This document shows, piece by piece, positions 24,501 through 36,565 of a DNA stretch of 64,000 bases. The translations under genes and the position numbers were made by a program. Numbering within the stretch: the first letter of the stretch is position 1; each line of letters starts with the position of its first letter. The stretch is taken from contig OY856412.1 of NCBI GenBank assembly GCA_963693085.1, forward strand, positions 1,057,558,244-1,057,622,243, read 5' to 3'. The DNA is from Alisma plantago-aquatica. Its lineage: Eukaryota; Streptophyta; Magnoliopsida; Alismatales; Alismataceae. The notes below the pieces were generated by a model. It was not told where the DNA came from. It saw only the letters and a program-made list of their open reading frames with translations, and did not search any database.

Positions 24501-25604
24501 GACTAGTTCGGCTAGAAGCTAGAAGAGGTTGTTAGGCTAACCCTAAGTTTGGAAAGGAGATATGTTTGGCTAATACTCGGATGTAATGAGATCTGTTGAA
24601 CAAGTTAATGGTTGTTTGGTTAGCCAGCCTAGGCCTTGATGCAATGAAAGGATGGTTGTAGAGCCTCAAATGCACTTCTTTGGAAAGGAAGGTGATGAAA
24701 CCCCAACTAGAGTGGTTTAAGGTTTCTGAGGAATCGATCTTTAGGAATCATGATATATAGGAAATCATGATTGAAGATCACCATACACTGTGGTACTACC
24801 AAGATAATAAGTGATAGTAGTACTTTAGATGCCTAAGATAAAGTTGCATGTGGTATATGGCCATGCAAGTTGAGGGAGAAGGACGAACACCAGTAACCCA
24901 GTGCATTGATATAAAGGATAAAGAGTCCCCAAAAGAGAAAGGGAGTTCATAACTATGGATGTTGTAAGTCTCCCCTGGACCAAGGAAGGTCGAGACGCAA
25001 TATGGGGTAAGGTAGATCATCTTACCCAAATGACATGAGAAAGAAAGAGTTCTATCAAGGGACAGATCTGGTTGAACTACCCATGAGAGAGATGGTTCAA
25101 CTACACCATGATGCGAGTTCAAAGGTTCTTGAGTTTGACCTAAAGGTTCCCTTCTAAAAGGTGGGAGTAGGTACATGAAGAACTCGATGTTAGTACAGTT
25201 TATCACCCTTAACTAATGGTTAGTATGATCCAGACTAGAGGGTCTGATGAGAGCATGTGTGCTCGTTCAGGGTGATACATAGAGACAGTTCTTATCCTTT
25301 GTAAGACGTGATAATAACCACCATATCCAGTATCGGGTTTTAAATAAGCTCTGTAAGGGAGGTTGTGTCGGTCACCACTTTAGTAAGCCCCAAGGGAGGC
25401 TGAAATGGCATGAGTCACCTGTTTATAGATGCCAGGATGAAAGAACTCAGAGAAAAGAATACGTGATGATAAAGGTTCTTTGGAAGCGCTATGAGTAAGG
25501 TAAAGCCACATAGGGGCCAATTATGGACATGGAAAAGTCTTATCCTGAATTGTTTATTTGCTTGATAGAATTTTGAGGACAAAATTACTATAAGAGGGGA
25601 AGGA
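21537..25604 (+). other. LARD1 internal region: primer site, non-coding body, polypurine tract
   Basis: TGGTATCAGAGC at 21539-21550 is a standard Met-tRNA primer site, two bases after the LTR. The following 4 kb has no long frame; the longest, 136 codons at 24796-25206 (-), shows no motif. ATAAGAGGGGAAGGA at 25590-25604 is the polypurine tract before the 3' LTR. Confidence 0.8.
25470..25600 (+). pseudogene. Relic of gypsy integrase/chromodomain tail in LARD1
   Basis: One frame reads KVLWKRYE, stop, GKAT, stop, GPIMDMEKSYPELF and then a segment like the end of autonomous gypsy pol. The minus-strand gypsy element has the equivalent KVLWNHHRE...DMEKSH at 10263-10400. This is the only recognisable coding trace in LARD1 and links it to chromodomain-bearing gypsy elements. 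Confidence 0.65.
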
Positions 25605-28600
25605 TGTTACAACCACAATTTTTGGGTTCATTTGCCGAGAAATGTAATTTCTCATATTAATGATTTTTGAACAAATAAAGATATGATTTATTTTTAATAA
25701 ATGGATTTTTTTACAATAGCCTTGATGATTGTGTTGTGGGCTTTATTGGCTATAGGGCCCAAATAACAAGAAAATTCAATTAGTAAATCAATAATTGAGT
25801 TTTTGAGAAAAGAATGAGATGGAAACCTCTAGAAGGCAAATCCAAAGAGGGGTTTCGTGCCTCTTGGGTTCCTTGGGTTCCAAGGAGTCCAAAGTTGCAA
25901 AGAAAAGGATACGAAAAGAAAAGATTAATTAAGTATTTCTTTATTAAGAAAGAAATTGAAAACAATGGTAAAATGTGGAAAACAAGCGAAAAGAGGTATA
26001 ATTGAGTTATTCTTGGTGGAATTTCGTATCCCAAGGATTCCTAATATTAAAAGGAATACCAATGAGGAAAATAAAAGAGAAATAAAGAGAAATCCTTAAA
26101 AAGAGATATTTTAATAAGAATAAAACAAGATAATGAAGAATAATGCATTTAGATGCATCTAGAAGGATAATGAGTATCCAATAAAAAGGATTTCGAAATA
26201 ATAGAGTTTCTTGGGATCCAAGGAGTCCCAATAAAGAGGAAAGAAAGAGAAAATACCAAAATTGCAAAATAAGAGGATAATGTGATGCATTATTAATGAA
26301 TTATGTGGTATTGTGCTAAAAATGAAGTATTTTCTATTAAATGAAAATAGAATTTCATGCCATTAGGATACAGGGCAAGTACTAAGAAGATAAAAGAAGA
26401 GATTTTCGAAATTCTAATCTTTCAAGGATAAAGAATATCAAGAGGATATTTAAGAGAGAGAAAGAGACTTGTTTCTCATTATAGGAATAGGATTCCTAAT
26501 AGGAGAGGACTTGTTTCCTCTTAGATGGGCATCTTAGGACGAGGATATCCTCCCCTATAAAAGGGGTAAGACCTTGGGCCGAGCCCAGAGGATCATGCAC
26601 ATCTTTCCCTTCTCTTCTTCCTCGTTTTCATCCTTAAACCCTAACCATAGAAAGCAACGTGAGCATGAAGCTGGAAGGGGCCAAAGAAGGGATCCGATGG
26701 AAGCCTACTGGACCACGATGTCGGAGAAAATATTGGTCATCGTCGTCGTGTTCTTACCCCTTCACAGAAGCAGCAACACGGCTATAAGAAGAGCCGCACA
26801 TTGCAGGCTTTGCACGCACAAGATCAGCTATGTTGGCTGCCTTTGAGTGGTGCTATAGGCGCGCAAAGGGGCGGTGGACCAAGGGAGAGGGTCGACGACA
26901 AGCTTCGAGGTCTAAGGAGGAGATGGCAGCCCGGCGAAGGGCTGTAAACGGCGGCCATCACAGCTGATCCGAGGTTGAAGACGACCAACAGGCGTTGGAC
27001 CATTTTGCCCCTCCGGGCATTACTGAACAAGCAACTTACGCGGGGGTAAAACAGTCATTACGTTATGTTTTCCAAATCGCGAGATCATTGCATGGGTTTG
27101 ACGACGTGGCACTCTCTGATTGGCCAAAAGGTATGTTTTCTTGCATAAATCATAACTAAATATTGCTAGCTCTGATGGAAATATGCAAAATATGAAAATT
27201 GATCAGGAGAACGTGTAGAATTCAATAAAAATACTTTTAGAATCTGATTTTGTGCCTTTTTGCAAAAGTATGCTAAATTAATGAAAAGTGTTTTGAAATC
27301 ATGTTAGGAACCCTAATTGAAGTTAATGGTTAAATCCATGATACTTAATTGACGAAAATTAAGTACTGGCAACATGTTGAAATGTTAATGATGAACTTGA
27401 ACCTGATGTAGATGAATTACTGCATGGTTTAGGTTTTTACACCAATTATGAACGATTAAGCATTTAGAAACCCTAATTTAGGGTAAAAGAGGAGAAGATC
27501 ATATTTGATTTGAATAATATGAAAATATGTTGTTAAACGATGGTTCTAAGCTCCTAACTATGGATGAAAACCCTTAATGTAGAAATTAGGGTTTTCTAGT
27601 GGATAAAAAGTAGAATTAATGATAAATAACATTCATATGTGAATTAGACCATAATGAACTATGAATTGATGATAAATGTGTATAATGATCTTGTCATGGA
27701 TTAAAAGGATAAAAATAGTAGCTTTAATGTAAAAGAAGCTTAATGAAATTAATTGATGGTTAATGGTACCTTTAATCTGAAAATGGGGTTATATGTTGTT
27801 AAGATAACCTTAATATTGAAGTTAAGATAAGATAGTAAGGGTTTATGAGTAATGGTATAAAATTAGGGTTTAAAATAGTAAAAGATGAAGGGAAACCCTA
27901 ATTGCAATGGAAACCCTAAAATGGATGAGGAAGCCATAGGAAGCAATTTCAAGTTGAATAGAAATAATCTTGATAAAGTGTGTAGTAAATCGAGTACATG
28001 TGATTTTTAGGATTCTTGATTGAATGGTTGAACTACTTGCTTGGATTGCCTTCTTGGTTGGAATTGATATTAGCTTGAGAAATCTATTGAACAAGTATGT
28101 GGTTACGCTTATGAATAATCGCTTTAGTTTCACGGCGATTTCCGACCGTGTTTATCGGTTGCTTGAAAATAATTGTTGGATGCCTTTTATTTCATGAAAC
28201 TATAAAGTGACTATGATTATCACCATGAATATATATATATATAACTGGCTTAGATCTGAAATCCACCTCCATGGCTTGTAAAGGCTAAAAAGGGGTAAGC
28301 TAGAGTAAGGTCTAGGTTATCGTGGGTTAGAAATTGGGCTACCCAGTGTAGTGCCATGAGACCCTTTAGCATGCCATGAGTTAAGGAGTGGGCTACTTAC
28401 GGGTAGTGTCATGTGACTCAACCCTAGAAACGGGTTCACCTATAGGTGGGACCATGAGGGGTTTAATGGGGAGCTACTATAAGGAAAGTAGTATCCAAGT
28501 CCACTGCAGGGACAGCGTAGAGGATAGGGAATGCATGAATCGCACAGTTATTTTTAAAATGTAAAATTGTTTGTTAAATGGTAATTGGCTGCAATACATT

Positions 28601-28967
28601 GTTATGAATAATTGCACGATTATTGGTTCCCCCACATACCAGCTTTATGTTGACCGACGTTTTGTTTGTCGGTGTTTTAGGTACAAAGCCAAAAGGACAA
28701 ATAGTAAATTGTCATATTGTGAAATACATGAATTAAAATACAAGGAGGATTAGTTAGAGTAGAATTCATATGTGGATAGAAGTTTAGAGATCCAAGTTTT
28801 CAAAAGGTATGCAAAAGTTTATTTTCTTACAGCTTTCCAGTTTAGTCTGTTAAAATTTAATAATTGTTCTTGGTTAATTGCCGAACCTTTGATCCGGAAA
28901 TTATGTGTGCGGCTTCGACCTCTCGGTCTCCCTTAATTGGGGGTTACCATAAGGTGGGGTCATAACA
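25605..28967 (+). repeat. 3' LTR of LARD1
   Basis: 3363 bp, TGTTACAACCAC to GGGGTCATAACA, followed by the AATAG target copy. It differs from the 5' LTR by scattered substitutions and small indels. TATA box at 26556-26562. Confidence 0.9.
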
Positions 28968-29899
28968 AATAGGGAATACCATCCCTACTTTACAAAAGGT
29001 AAGGACATGGCTTGGAAATACATTCTCTATGAAAGACTTGGGAGAAACATCCTACATCTTGGGGATAAATATATATAGAGATATATCCAAAAGGATTCTT
29101 GGACTAAGTCGGAGCACATACATTGATAAAGTGTTGAAGCGGCATGGAGAATTCAAAGAGAGGAAACATGTTTGTGTGTCATGGTGTCCCCATCTCTAGA
29201 GCTCAATATCCCAGTTCTTGTGAAGAAAGGGAACGCATGAGTTTGATTCCATATGCCTCAACAATTGGATTGATCATGTATGCAATGTTGTGTACCCGTC
29301 CATACGTCTCGTATGCCTTGATCATGACGAATAGATATCAGTCAGATCCAGGTGATGCTCATGATATATCCGTGAAGAACATCCTCAAGTACTTGAGAAG
29401 AACAAAGGATCAGTTCTTGGTCTACATAAGAGAGGAAGAGTTGGTGGTAAAGGGTTACACCAATGCAAGCTTCCAGACTGATCAATATGATTATAAGTCG
29501 CAATCAGGATTGATGTTCTACCTCAACAATAGAGCTATTAGCTAGAAGAGTTCTAAGTAAGAGACAGTTGTCAATTCTACAACAGAGGTCGAGTGTATTG
29601 TTGCATTGAATGCAACAAAGGAGGTTGTATGGATGAAGAAGTTCATTATGGAACTTGGGGTTGTTCCAAGCATCAGCGATGCAATCGAGCTATATTGTGA
29701 TGACAATGGAGCTATTGGGCGAGCTAAGGAACCCATATCACATCAATGCTTAAAGCATATACAAAGGCGGTTTCATCTCATATGAGAGATCGTACAGCGT
29801 GGAGATGTGAAGATTTGCAAAGTACCAACTAAAAATAATGTTGTTGATCCCTTGAAGAAAGAACTTTCACAGCAAAAGTGTGACGGTCATGTTAGGTGA
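28968..29899 (+). pseudogene. Broken pol, C-terminal RT and RNase H, Angela-like copia
   Basis: This continues the frame interrupted by LARD1. It reads GNTIPTL, then the RT connection (MKDLGETSYILGI). 29144-29545 is the start of RNase H, with the first catalytic Asp changed to Asn (GYTNASF in place of YTDASF). Further stops and frame changes follow before the last RNase H block (DDNGAIGRAKEP near 29700) and the end of pol at about 29899. No functional enzyme is possible. Confidence 0.82.
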
Positions 29900-29930
29900 C
29901 TCAGAATAAGATTCATGGGTAATTGGCTCT

Positions 29931-29947
29931 AAGTGCAAGTGGGAGTT
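29931..29947 (+). other. Polypurine tract of Angela-like copia element
   Basis: TAAGTGCAAGTGGGAGTT directly precedes the 3' LTR start TGTTGG at 29948, as in Angela/BARE-type elements. Confidence 0.7.
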
Positions 29948-30979
29948 TGTTGGTTAAGTATGCCTAGAGAGCCAATCATGTGATGATTGTAATGAAATAA
30001 CTTGTAAAATGATTTGATTATTAATAAAAAGGAAAGCTTCCCATTTATTCTATTTAATTTAGTTATGAGATGATGATGTAACATTATAAATCTCTAGAGA
30101 ATAATATTACTCAATGACATGTGTCTTCAAGTATCAGCCTTACTGAAATGAGATCATTAAATGTTAAGAGTACATATACATATTCTCATTATGTCCCTAA
30201 TCGGTCGTTAATGTGGAAGGTTGATAGAAAAAAACAACACATAAGATCAGAGTGTGAGTTAATTGATGACTAAATATCATTAGTCATGATATGGCAATAT
30301 CAAACCAAGCACATAGATACATGTTAGAGAACATTATATCAGACAGACTGACCATGAGACTAACACATGGAAGCCATCTTCATGGAATTCATAGTTAGGT
30401 CTCACAGTGATGGTGGTGGTTGTGGTTCTTAGACCTGAAATCATTGCACTCATCACATGTCCTTGGGTACACTTTGACATCATCAAACACATTCCTAAAA
30501 AATGGGTTGTTATAAAGGTGATGATTGGGTGTCTTTGAAACATGGGGATAGTCTGTGAATGATAGAAATGGGATTTGTCCCTCCTACTAGAGTCTGATGT
30601 TCTAGTCCTCTTGATTAACAAGATTGAGAAATGCATGACCATGCACATGTGAGTCAATATGTGATATTGAGCTTACATATATCTCAAACAATATGCTCTT
30701 AGTTCAAGGAACAAGATTGAATGATGAAGAGGGTGAATGCTCCATGCCTCGAGTTCAATCTGAATATCAGTGATAAAGGAACTATACAAACATTGCAACA
30801 CCATACACAGATTATAGGTTGAAGTTGTTCTCCAACTTTCCATTTACTTAGGTAGCATTGATGTGTAACTAGAGATCGCTCATTTCTTTTCATGTCATAA
30901 GTGTTATGGACATTTACTTCCAATGTAATATGAGACCTACAGGGTCACACACACAGGTATCGACCTAGAAGAGGAGTTC
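29948..30979 (+). repeat. 3' LTR of Angela-like copia, first part
   Basis: Aligns with 11650 to about 12685 of the 5' LTR. It ends at AGTTC (30975-30979), the target copy of the LARD2 array. The 5' LTR runs uninterrupted across the same point (GACCTAGAACAAAAGTTTGATCTTG near 12667), confirming an insertion. Confidence 0.88.
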
Positions 30980-33900
30980 TGTAATGACCCATTTTCAAAT
31001 TAGTCATCTAATTAGGGTTTACTTGGATGATTGTATGCTTAAACAAGTTGATCATGGTTTAAAGCTTGATTAATGGCGGTAGTTAAGTTTTGATGAGTTA
31101 AATATAATGATAAGGTTTAATCATACTTTGATCCACATAATTAGGGTTAAAATTTTGGAAACCCTAATCGGCCCAAATAAGGGTTTTGATGACATATGAA
31201 TATAGAATTTGATAAGTATAGTGTCTCACTAAATGATTTTTAGTATTTTATGTGTAACTCTGATTTAATTCAAATTTGGATATGATTTTATATATCAAAT
31301 TTGAACACTCCTAAAAAATATCAGAATTTTTGAACAATGTTCTGACCTGTTTGATGGTCGAGTTTCAAAATCGATCGATCATATTTTTAGATTAATATAG
31401 CAGTGTGGAAATTTAACTTTATCTTTTTATTGGTACATCCAATTGATCTCAAATTTTAAATGTTGTTGTTAAACTCCATTATAGTCACTTTATTAAATTT
31501 TTGTAATTTTTGGATGATTTTTGATCCCTACAAAGAGGGGTGTCGGTCGAGTTCTATGAAGGACAAACTCGACCGACCATGCTGCTGACTGCAATATAGC
31601 AGTGTAGTATTTGATTTTTATTATTTATTAGTATATTAAAATTATACAAAAATTTATTGTTTCTTAAAAACTCAATTTCAGACATTTAGTTAAAGTTTCA
31701 TAATTTTTGGATGAGGTTTGAGTTCTAAAAAGTGTGGTTTCAATCAAGTTTATAACTCAACTGACCAACCAGTCTGAGCAAAATAAAAATACATTGAGGG
31801 GCTTGTTTGCAATTGTTCTAAGCACCTCAATTCATCTATATGACTAACCTAACACACAAGGAGCTCTGATAACTTGTACTTCCTGTCAAAGAAACGAAAT
31901 TCTTGAGAGAGAGGAGAGCTAGGGTTTTGAGTAGAGAAAGTGGTGGAGATGTTGACCTAGGGTTTCTCTATTCAAGATATGATGAAATCAAGTAAGTTTA
32001 GCTTCTTTTCATAGCATTTCACGGTGAATATTCTCTCACATGTCAAGATTCCATCCCTCCCCTGATTTGATTCAAAATCACTCCAAATGTCCCCCTTTTC
32101 TCACTCCTTCTCTTCTATTCCCCATTTCTAGGGTTTCCAAGTTGAGAGGAGAAAGAATTGGATTCTTTTGCGAGAGTTTGATTGGGTTTCTAAAAATTTA
32201 GAGGTTGACCTACGAATTTAAGGTGCTTGGCACATGAGGTATTTGTTTTTCTCCCTCCTAATCTTTGTATTCATGTGAAAGCCTAATTCTCTCCAGCTAA
32301 AACAATCAAAAACCTTGTTTGTATATGTATGTGATTGAATTTGATTTGGGAAAGATATTGGGGGAACCAATTCTACTAATTTTGATTATTTCTCAATTAA
32401 GGGAACTTGATTAGTTCATGATATATTGATTGAGGATCCATGGGTAATATTATGGGTAGATGACCATACTATTTCATGTGAATTTTGCCTAAAAATCAGC
32501 CCAATGGCCGATATGCTTGGAATTGAATCGACATGTATAAAATCATATTTGAATTGTACTAGTTTGTATTATTCAAGTGTATTTTTGAATGTTAATGGAA
32601 TTGAATGACCATATATCCTGATTAGGATTTGTGTTGAGGAAGTGAATCAAATGAGTCAATTAATCAATGTATACTTATGATTGATGAAGGAAATATGTGA
32701 AAATGGAAACTAGGGTTTCCATGTGTGTGAATAGCCCTAATGAACCTCTATGCGTCATTATGAAATTTCTTAGTGATATGGCTCTTATGATGTGTTGAAA
32801 TAAGGATGACTTCTTGAAAACCCTAGATGTTTAGTATTAAGACGATTATGAGTGATGAAGCTAGAACTTGTATATGATGTTAATGTTGGATGTAAGTATT
32901 AATACTTCAATTGAATATGATGAGTCTTAGTAATATCATCTAAGTCTAATGCATCTATTTTAGTATAATAAAGAATGATCAATGTTGATAATGGGAATGA
33001 CATTAGTAGTCAATGACAAGGTACATTTATCTAAATATAAGGGACAATATGAACAAGATGTACTTAATGGTGTTTGTAAGATAAAGATGAAACTAATGAA
33101 GATAGTATGATGAAGTATTTTATCTTTTATTTTAATAACATGTGGCTTAACCCAAATTAAATGAAATATAGAGAAATTGTACTTTGATAAATGTTAAGTA
33201 CAAGAGAAACATTGTATGTAAGGTGAATCAAGAAAGATTGGTCTGAGTAATGTAATGAACATGAAATGAAAGAAGTTGAGACTACTGAATATAAAATAAA
33301 GGAAAAAGATGGGAATTAGTAGATGATTCTAAGAATGTAACTCTTACTTAAAATGATGAGTTTGATGATGCTAGTAAATGACAATCTCAAATGAGGGATT
33401 AAGGGATGCACATAACTGAGTTGAATTCAACTAAAAGATGAGATTCAAGTATTTGAATTGATTTACAAGAATGTGTTCTTAATTGTGTCTTATACTCTGA
33501 GAATGGACTAATAGTACAAACTTCAAATGATAGTCAGCATGTGTTGATTAGTAACCTCATCTGAAGAATGTGAAATAAAAGAAGAAGAGAACTAAGTCTG
33601 TTATGCATGTATGTGCATGAAATTTATTTGCATCTATTGAGATTAGATGGAACAAGCATATGTTGTATGATAAATCTATTCTGAGTATGATGAATGATAC
33701 ATGATGTCTATATGCTTTTACTTTTTTTTTTGTCCTACTTTTACTTTTTCTAGTTCTAATGCATCTACTAATATTTATTAAGAACTGTGATATACAATGA
33801 ACTGATAAGGAATATGTTGAAATGGAATTTAATATGCACTCCTTACATTTGATAAATCCTGATAAGGGTAAATATTGCATAATGAGATTATGTCTAGGGC

Positions 33901-35764
33901 TGAAAGCCCAATGATGATGATAAAACCCTGATGGGGTAAGGGTTGGACAATAATATTATGTCTCGGGCTGAAAGCCCACTATTGATGATTGCTATGAGAT
34001 CAAGTAGAAGATAGAAATAATCAGATGTGTTCCAATATACAGATTTATTGTGCTTCTTGCTTTGATCATTGTCCTTATTTATAAACTTGATCTATTTTAT
34101 GTTATTCTAGTTACGCGAGAATACACATATATGATATATGATGTTTTAAATTCTTTTAAGATGAGGAAAAGAGATTAATAATAAGTGAAATGATGGAACA
34201 TCTAGTTAGGTACCCTGAACACTGTGAGTTTCCCCTGAGGACCACACTGGGAAAACAAAATGGATCTCCTTATAGTAATCGATGAATTATGAGAAGGATT
34301 TTCCAGAGTGTGGATCGAGACCTTAAAGGTTAGACCACTGGGATTTAGGAGTGAGTCATCTAGGAGTGGCTCTGGCCCTAAATCCTTGTTGTGAAATTCT
34401 ATGTCCAGATGGAATAGACTCTGTTGAATTGAAATATGTGAAATGTGAAAAATATGTGAAATACTATGATATGTGATATATTGTTTTGTTGGTTCCTATC
34501 TCGTGTACCCGAGATGAGGACGTGAGCCTCTTTAGGCAACCCTGAGGTGGCCAGGGTCTGTTGTTGATATCTTATGGTGGTCAGCTAAACCCTAAGATAG
34601 TGACGGTGAGTCATCGACATGAGAATCAGGCGTGGCAACTTCTACTTGGTGAGGTACAAGCCAAGTAGTTTTCGAGCAAATGAATAAAAGATGATAAGAT
34701 GTATAGAACATGATTTGAATGATTATTACATTCCTTGTACTACTAGTTGATGATTTGTCATTGTTTAGTAAGCTTCATGTTGTGTAAAGTAATCATGTTG
34801 CTATGGACATTTTCTATTTCATATTATGATCTGTCATGCTGACAAGTTATAAATGATGGGATTTATATCCATTCTGAATATGAGTTCGATTGCCTGCTAT
34901 TTGATAGTATTGGTTGGTAGATATGTATTATGTATACTTCAGCTTCAGGACTGCAGGATGTGTTCCTGGTCCGGCTGGTGGAGTGTCACAAATATAATGT
35001 TATTGTTATGTATTGATTCAAAATGCTTAGAACTTGACATATTACTCATGCAATAGGATTCTTAATCTGAACTAAGAAGTATCTGTTGATTTGTTCATAG
35101 ACATGCTTGAAAAGATGTTTCAAAGTTATAATTGGTTTAAGTGATTACCTTATCCGTTGGATTATATTACCATTGTAAGTTAGAAATGACTCATGATAGA
35201 ACTATCTTCTAGACTTTTCAATATCTGCATGTTTCTGTTAAGTTTATTATACTTAATATGATGTTGATGCATGTACCTAGATTGAGTGGGAGGTATCCAC
35301 TCACTGGGGCTCTATATGAGTCTCATGAGGTTGTTTCAAATGTTTTAGGTATAATGCTATCTAACAGAGAAGTCACGACAAGGAAGATATAAATAGCATA
35401 ATCTAGATAGATAAGAATGTCCATGTACTCTCTCTTTCCCAAGATGGGTTGTAGATTAAGTTTGTTCATCAATGTACATGTATTTGGTGTAAATTGAACC
35501 GCATATGAGAACAAGATTTGATTTTACTTTTAATGGAGTTGAATAAGATTTGTGATATATAAATGTGATGTCCTTGATGTGACATTGATTTATGAATTTG
35601 TGAAGAAAGAAAAAGGGAAAAGGGGAAAAATTGCCTGTGATTTCCATATATTGTTTAATCACCTTTGTCGAGAATTTATTGTTTTATTTCATAATTCGGG
35701 TTTATGTTTTGGGATTATCTCTAATGGTTGGTATTTGTGCTGATCAAAAGAGTGATTCCTGACA
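30980..35764 (+). repeat. LARD2 LTR A
   Basis: 4785 bp from TGTAATGACCC to CCTGACA. U3 has inverted repeats GGTCGAGTT / AACTCGACC, best at 31543-31578. Further in are two GGGCTGAAAGCCC hairpins (33897-33909, 33965-33977) and ATCTCGTGTACCCGAGAT (34498-34515). Short open frames are not conserved as coding. Confidence 0.9.
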
Positions 35765-36565
35765 AACGTGGTTTCAGAGCCTAGGTTAGATGAGTCTGCA
35801 TGGACAATAGGATTTAGGACTATATGATAATGTGGATGTTGAATATAACTTGAATGGTGTGCATACTGACTGAATTCAGTATCCAGATACTCTGGTCAAG
35901 TATTTGGGTATTGAGCTAAGCTAGTATGGAACTGTCGATTGTACTTCTTCTGGATGCCCTGACCGAGTATCCTGATGAACATAGTTTGGTAGTATAATAA
36001 GATGCATAAAAAAAGAATGGTGATAAAATGGTGAAAGAGAAAAGGATTTTATAATTCAATATGGAACCTATGGAAAACATGAAATTTTATATAAGAAAGA
36101 TGAAAGCTTAATGGATTATGAAAACAATCTCTAATGAGTTTGAGTCTGAGTATGAAATCTGAAATTGTGAGAAAAAACTATGAACTAAGATGCACACTAG
36201 ATGATCTTCTTTATAAAGGAAATTGATGAATGTAGATGATAATATGTGAATGAGTCATAATCTTAATCCATGAGATACACAATCAAATTTAAAAAAAAGA
36301 TGTGAAAGGTGATGTGAATAAGATCTTGATAAATGATATATTACTAATATTAGTGATTCAAATGTTTATCATACTCAAGGAAAGATATGATGATGTCATA
36401 GGATGAAATATCCATCTAATACAAAAAAAAGATGTCATATGAAAGAAAGATAAAATGGAATACTTTCTAATTGGATGTCAAGAGAGATGAATGATTAGAT
36501 GATATGATATTATTTTAATTCTTTTCTTGGATTTTGGGATGAAATCCTAAAAGGAGGGGATAATT
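35765..36565 (+). other. LARD2 internal segment A
   Basis: 801 bp. The primer-site variant TGGTTTCAGAGCC begins at 35769, four bases after the LTR. CCTAAAAGGAGGGGATAATT at 36546-36565 is the polypurine end. No coding frame is visible. Confidence 0.85.

Larger units (their letters stand above)
18180..28967 (+). mobile_element. LARD1: non-autonomous gypsy-type element with long LTRs
   Basis: 10,788 bp. LTRs 18180-21536 and 25605-28967, internal region 21537-25604. It is flanked by AATAG at 18175-18179 and 28968-28972; removing the element and one copy restores the copia RT reading (...VDDKLLIGNTIPTL). The LTRs run TGTTACAACC to CATAACA. Primer site and polypurine tract are in place, but there are no intact genes. 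This fits a large retrotransposon derivative moved by enzymes of a related gypsy element. Confidence 0.9.

Noticed and set aside
32426..32608. 60-codon frame recurring at 38006 and 44357
   Set aside because: It recurs because of the three LARD2 LTRs; no start context or protein family supports it.
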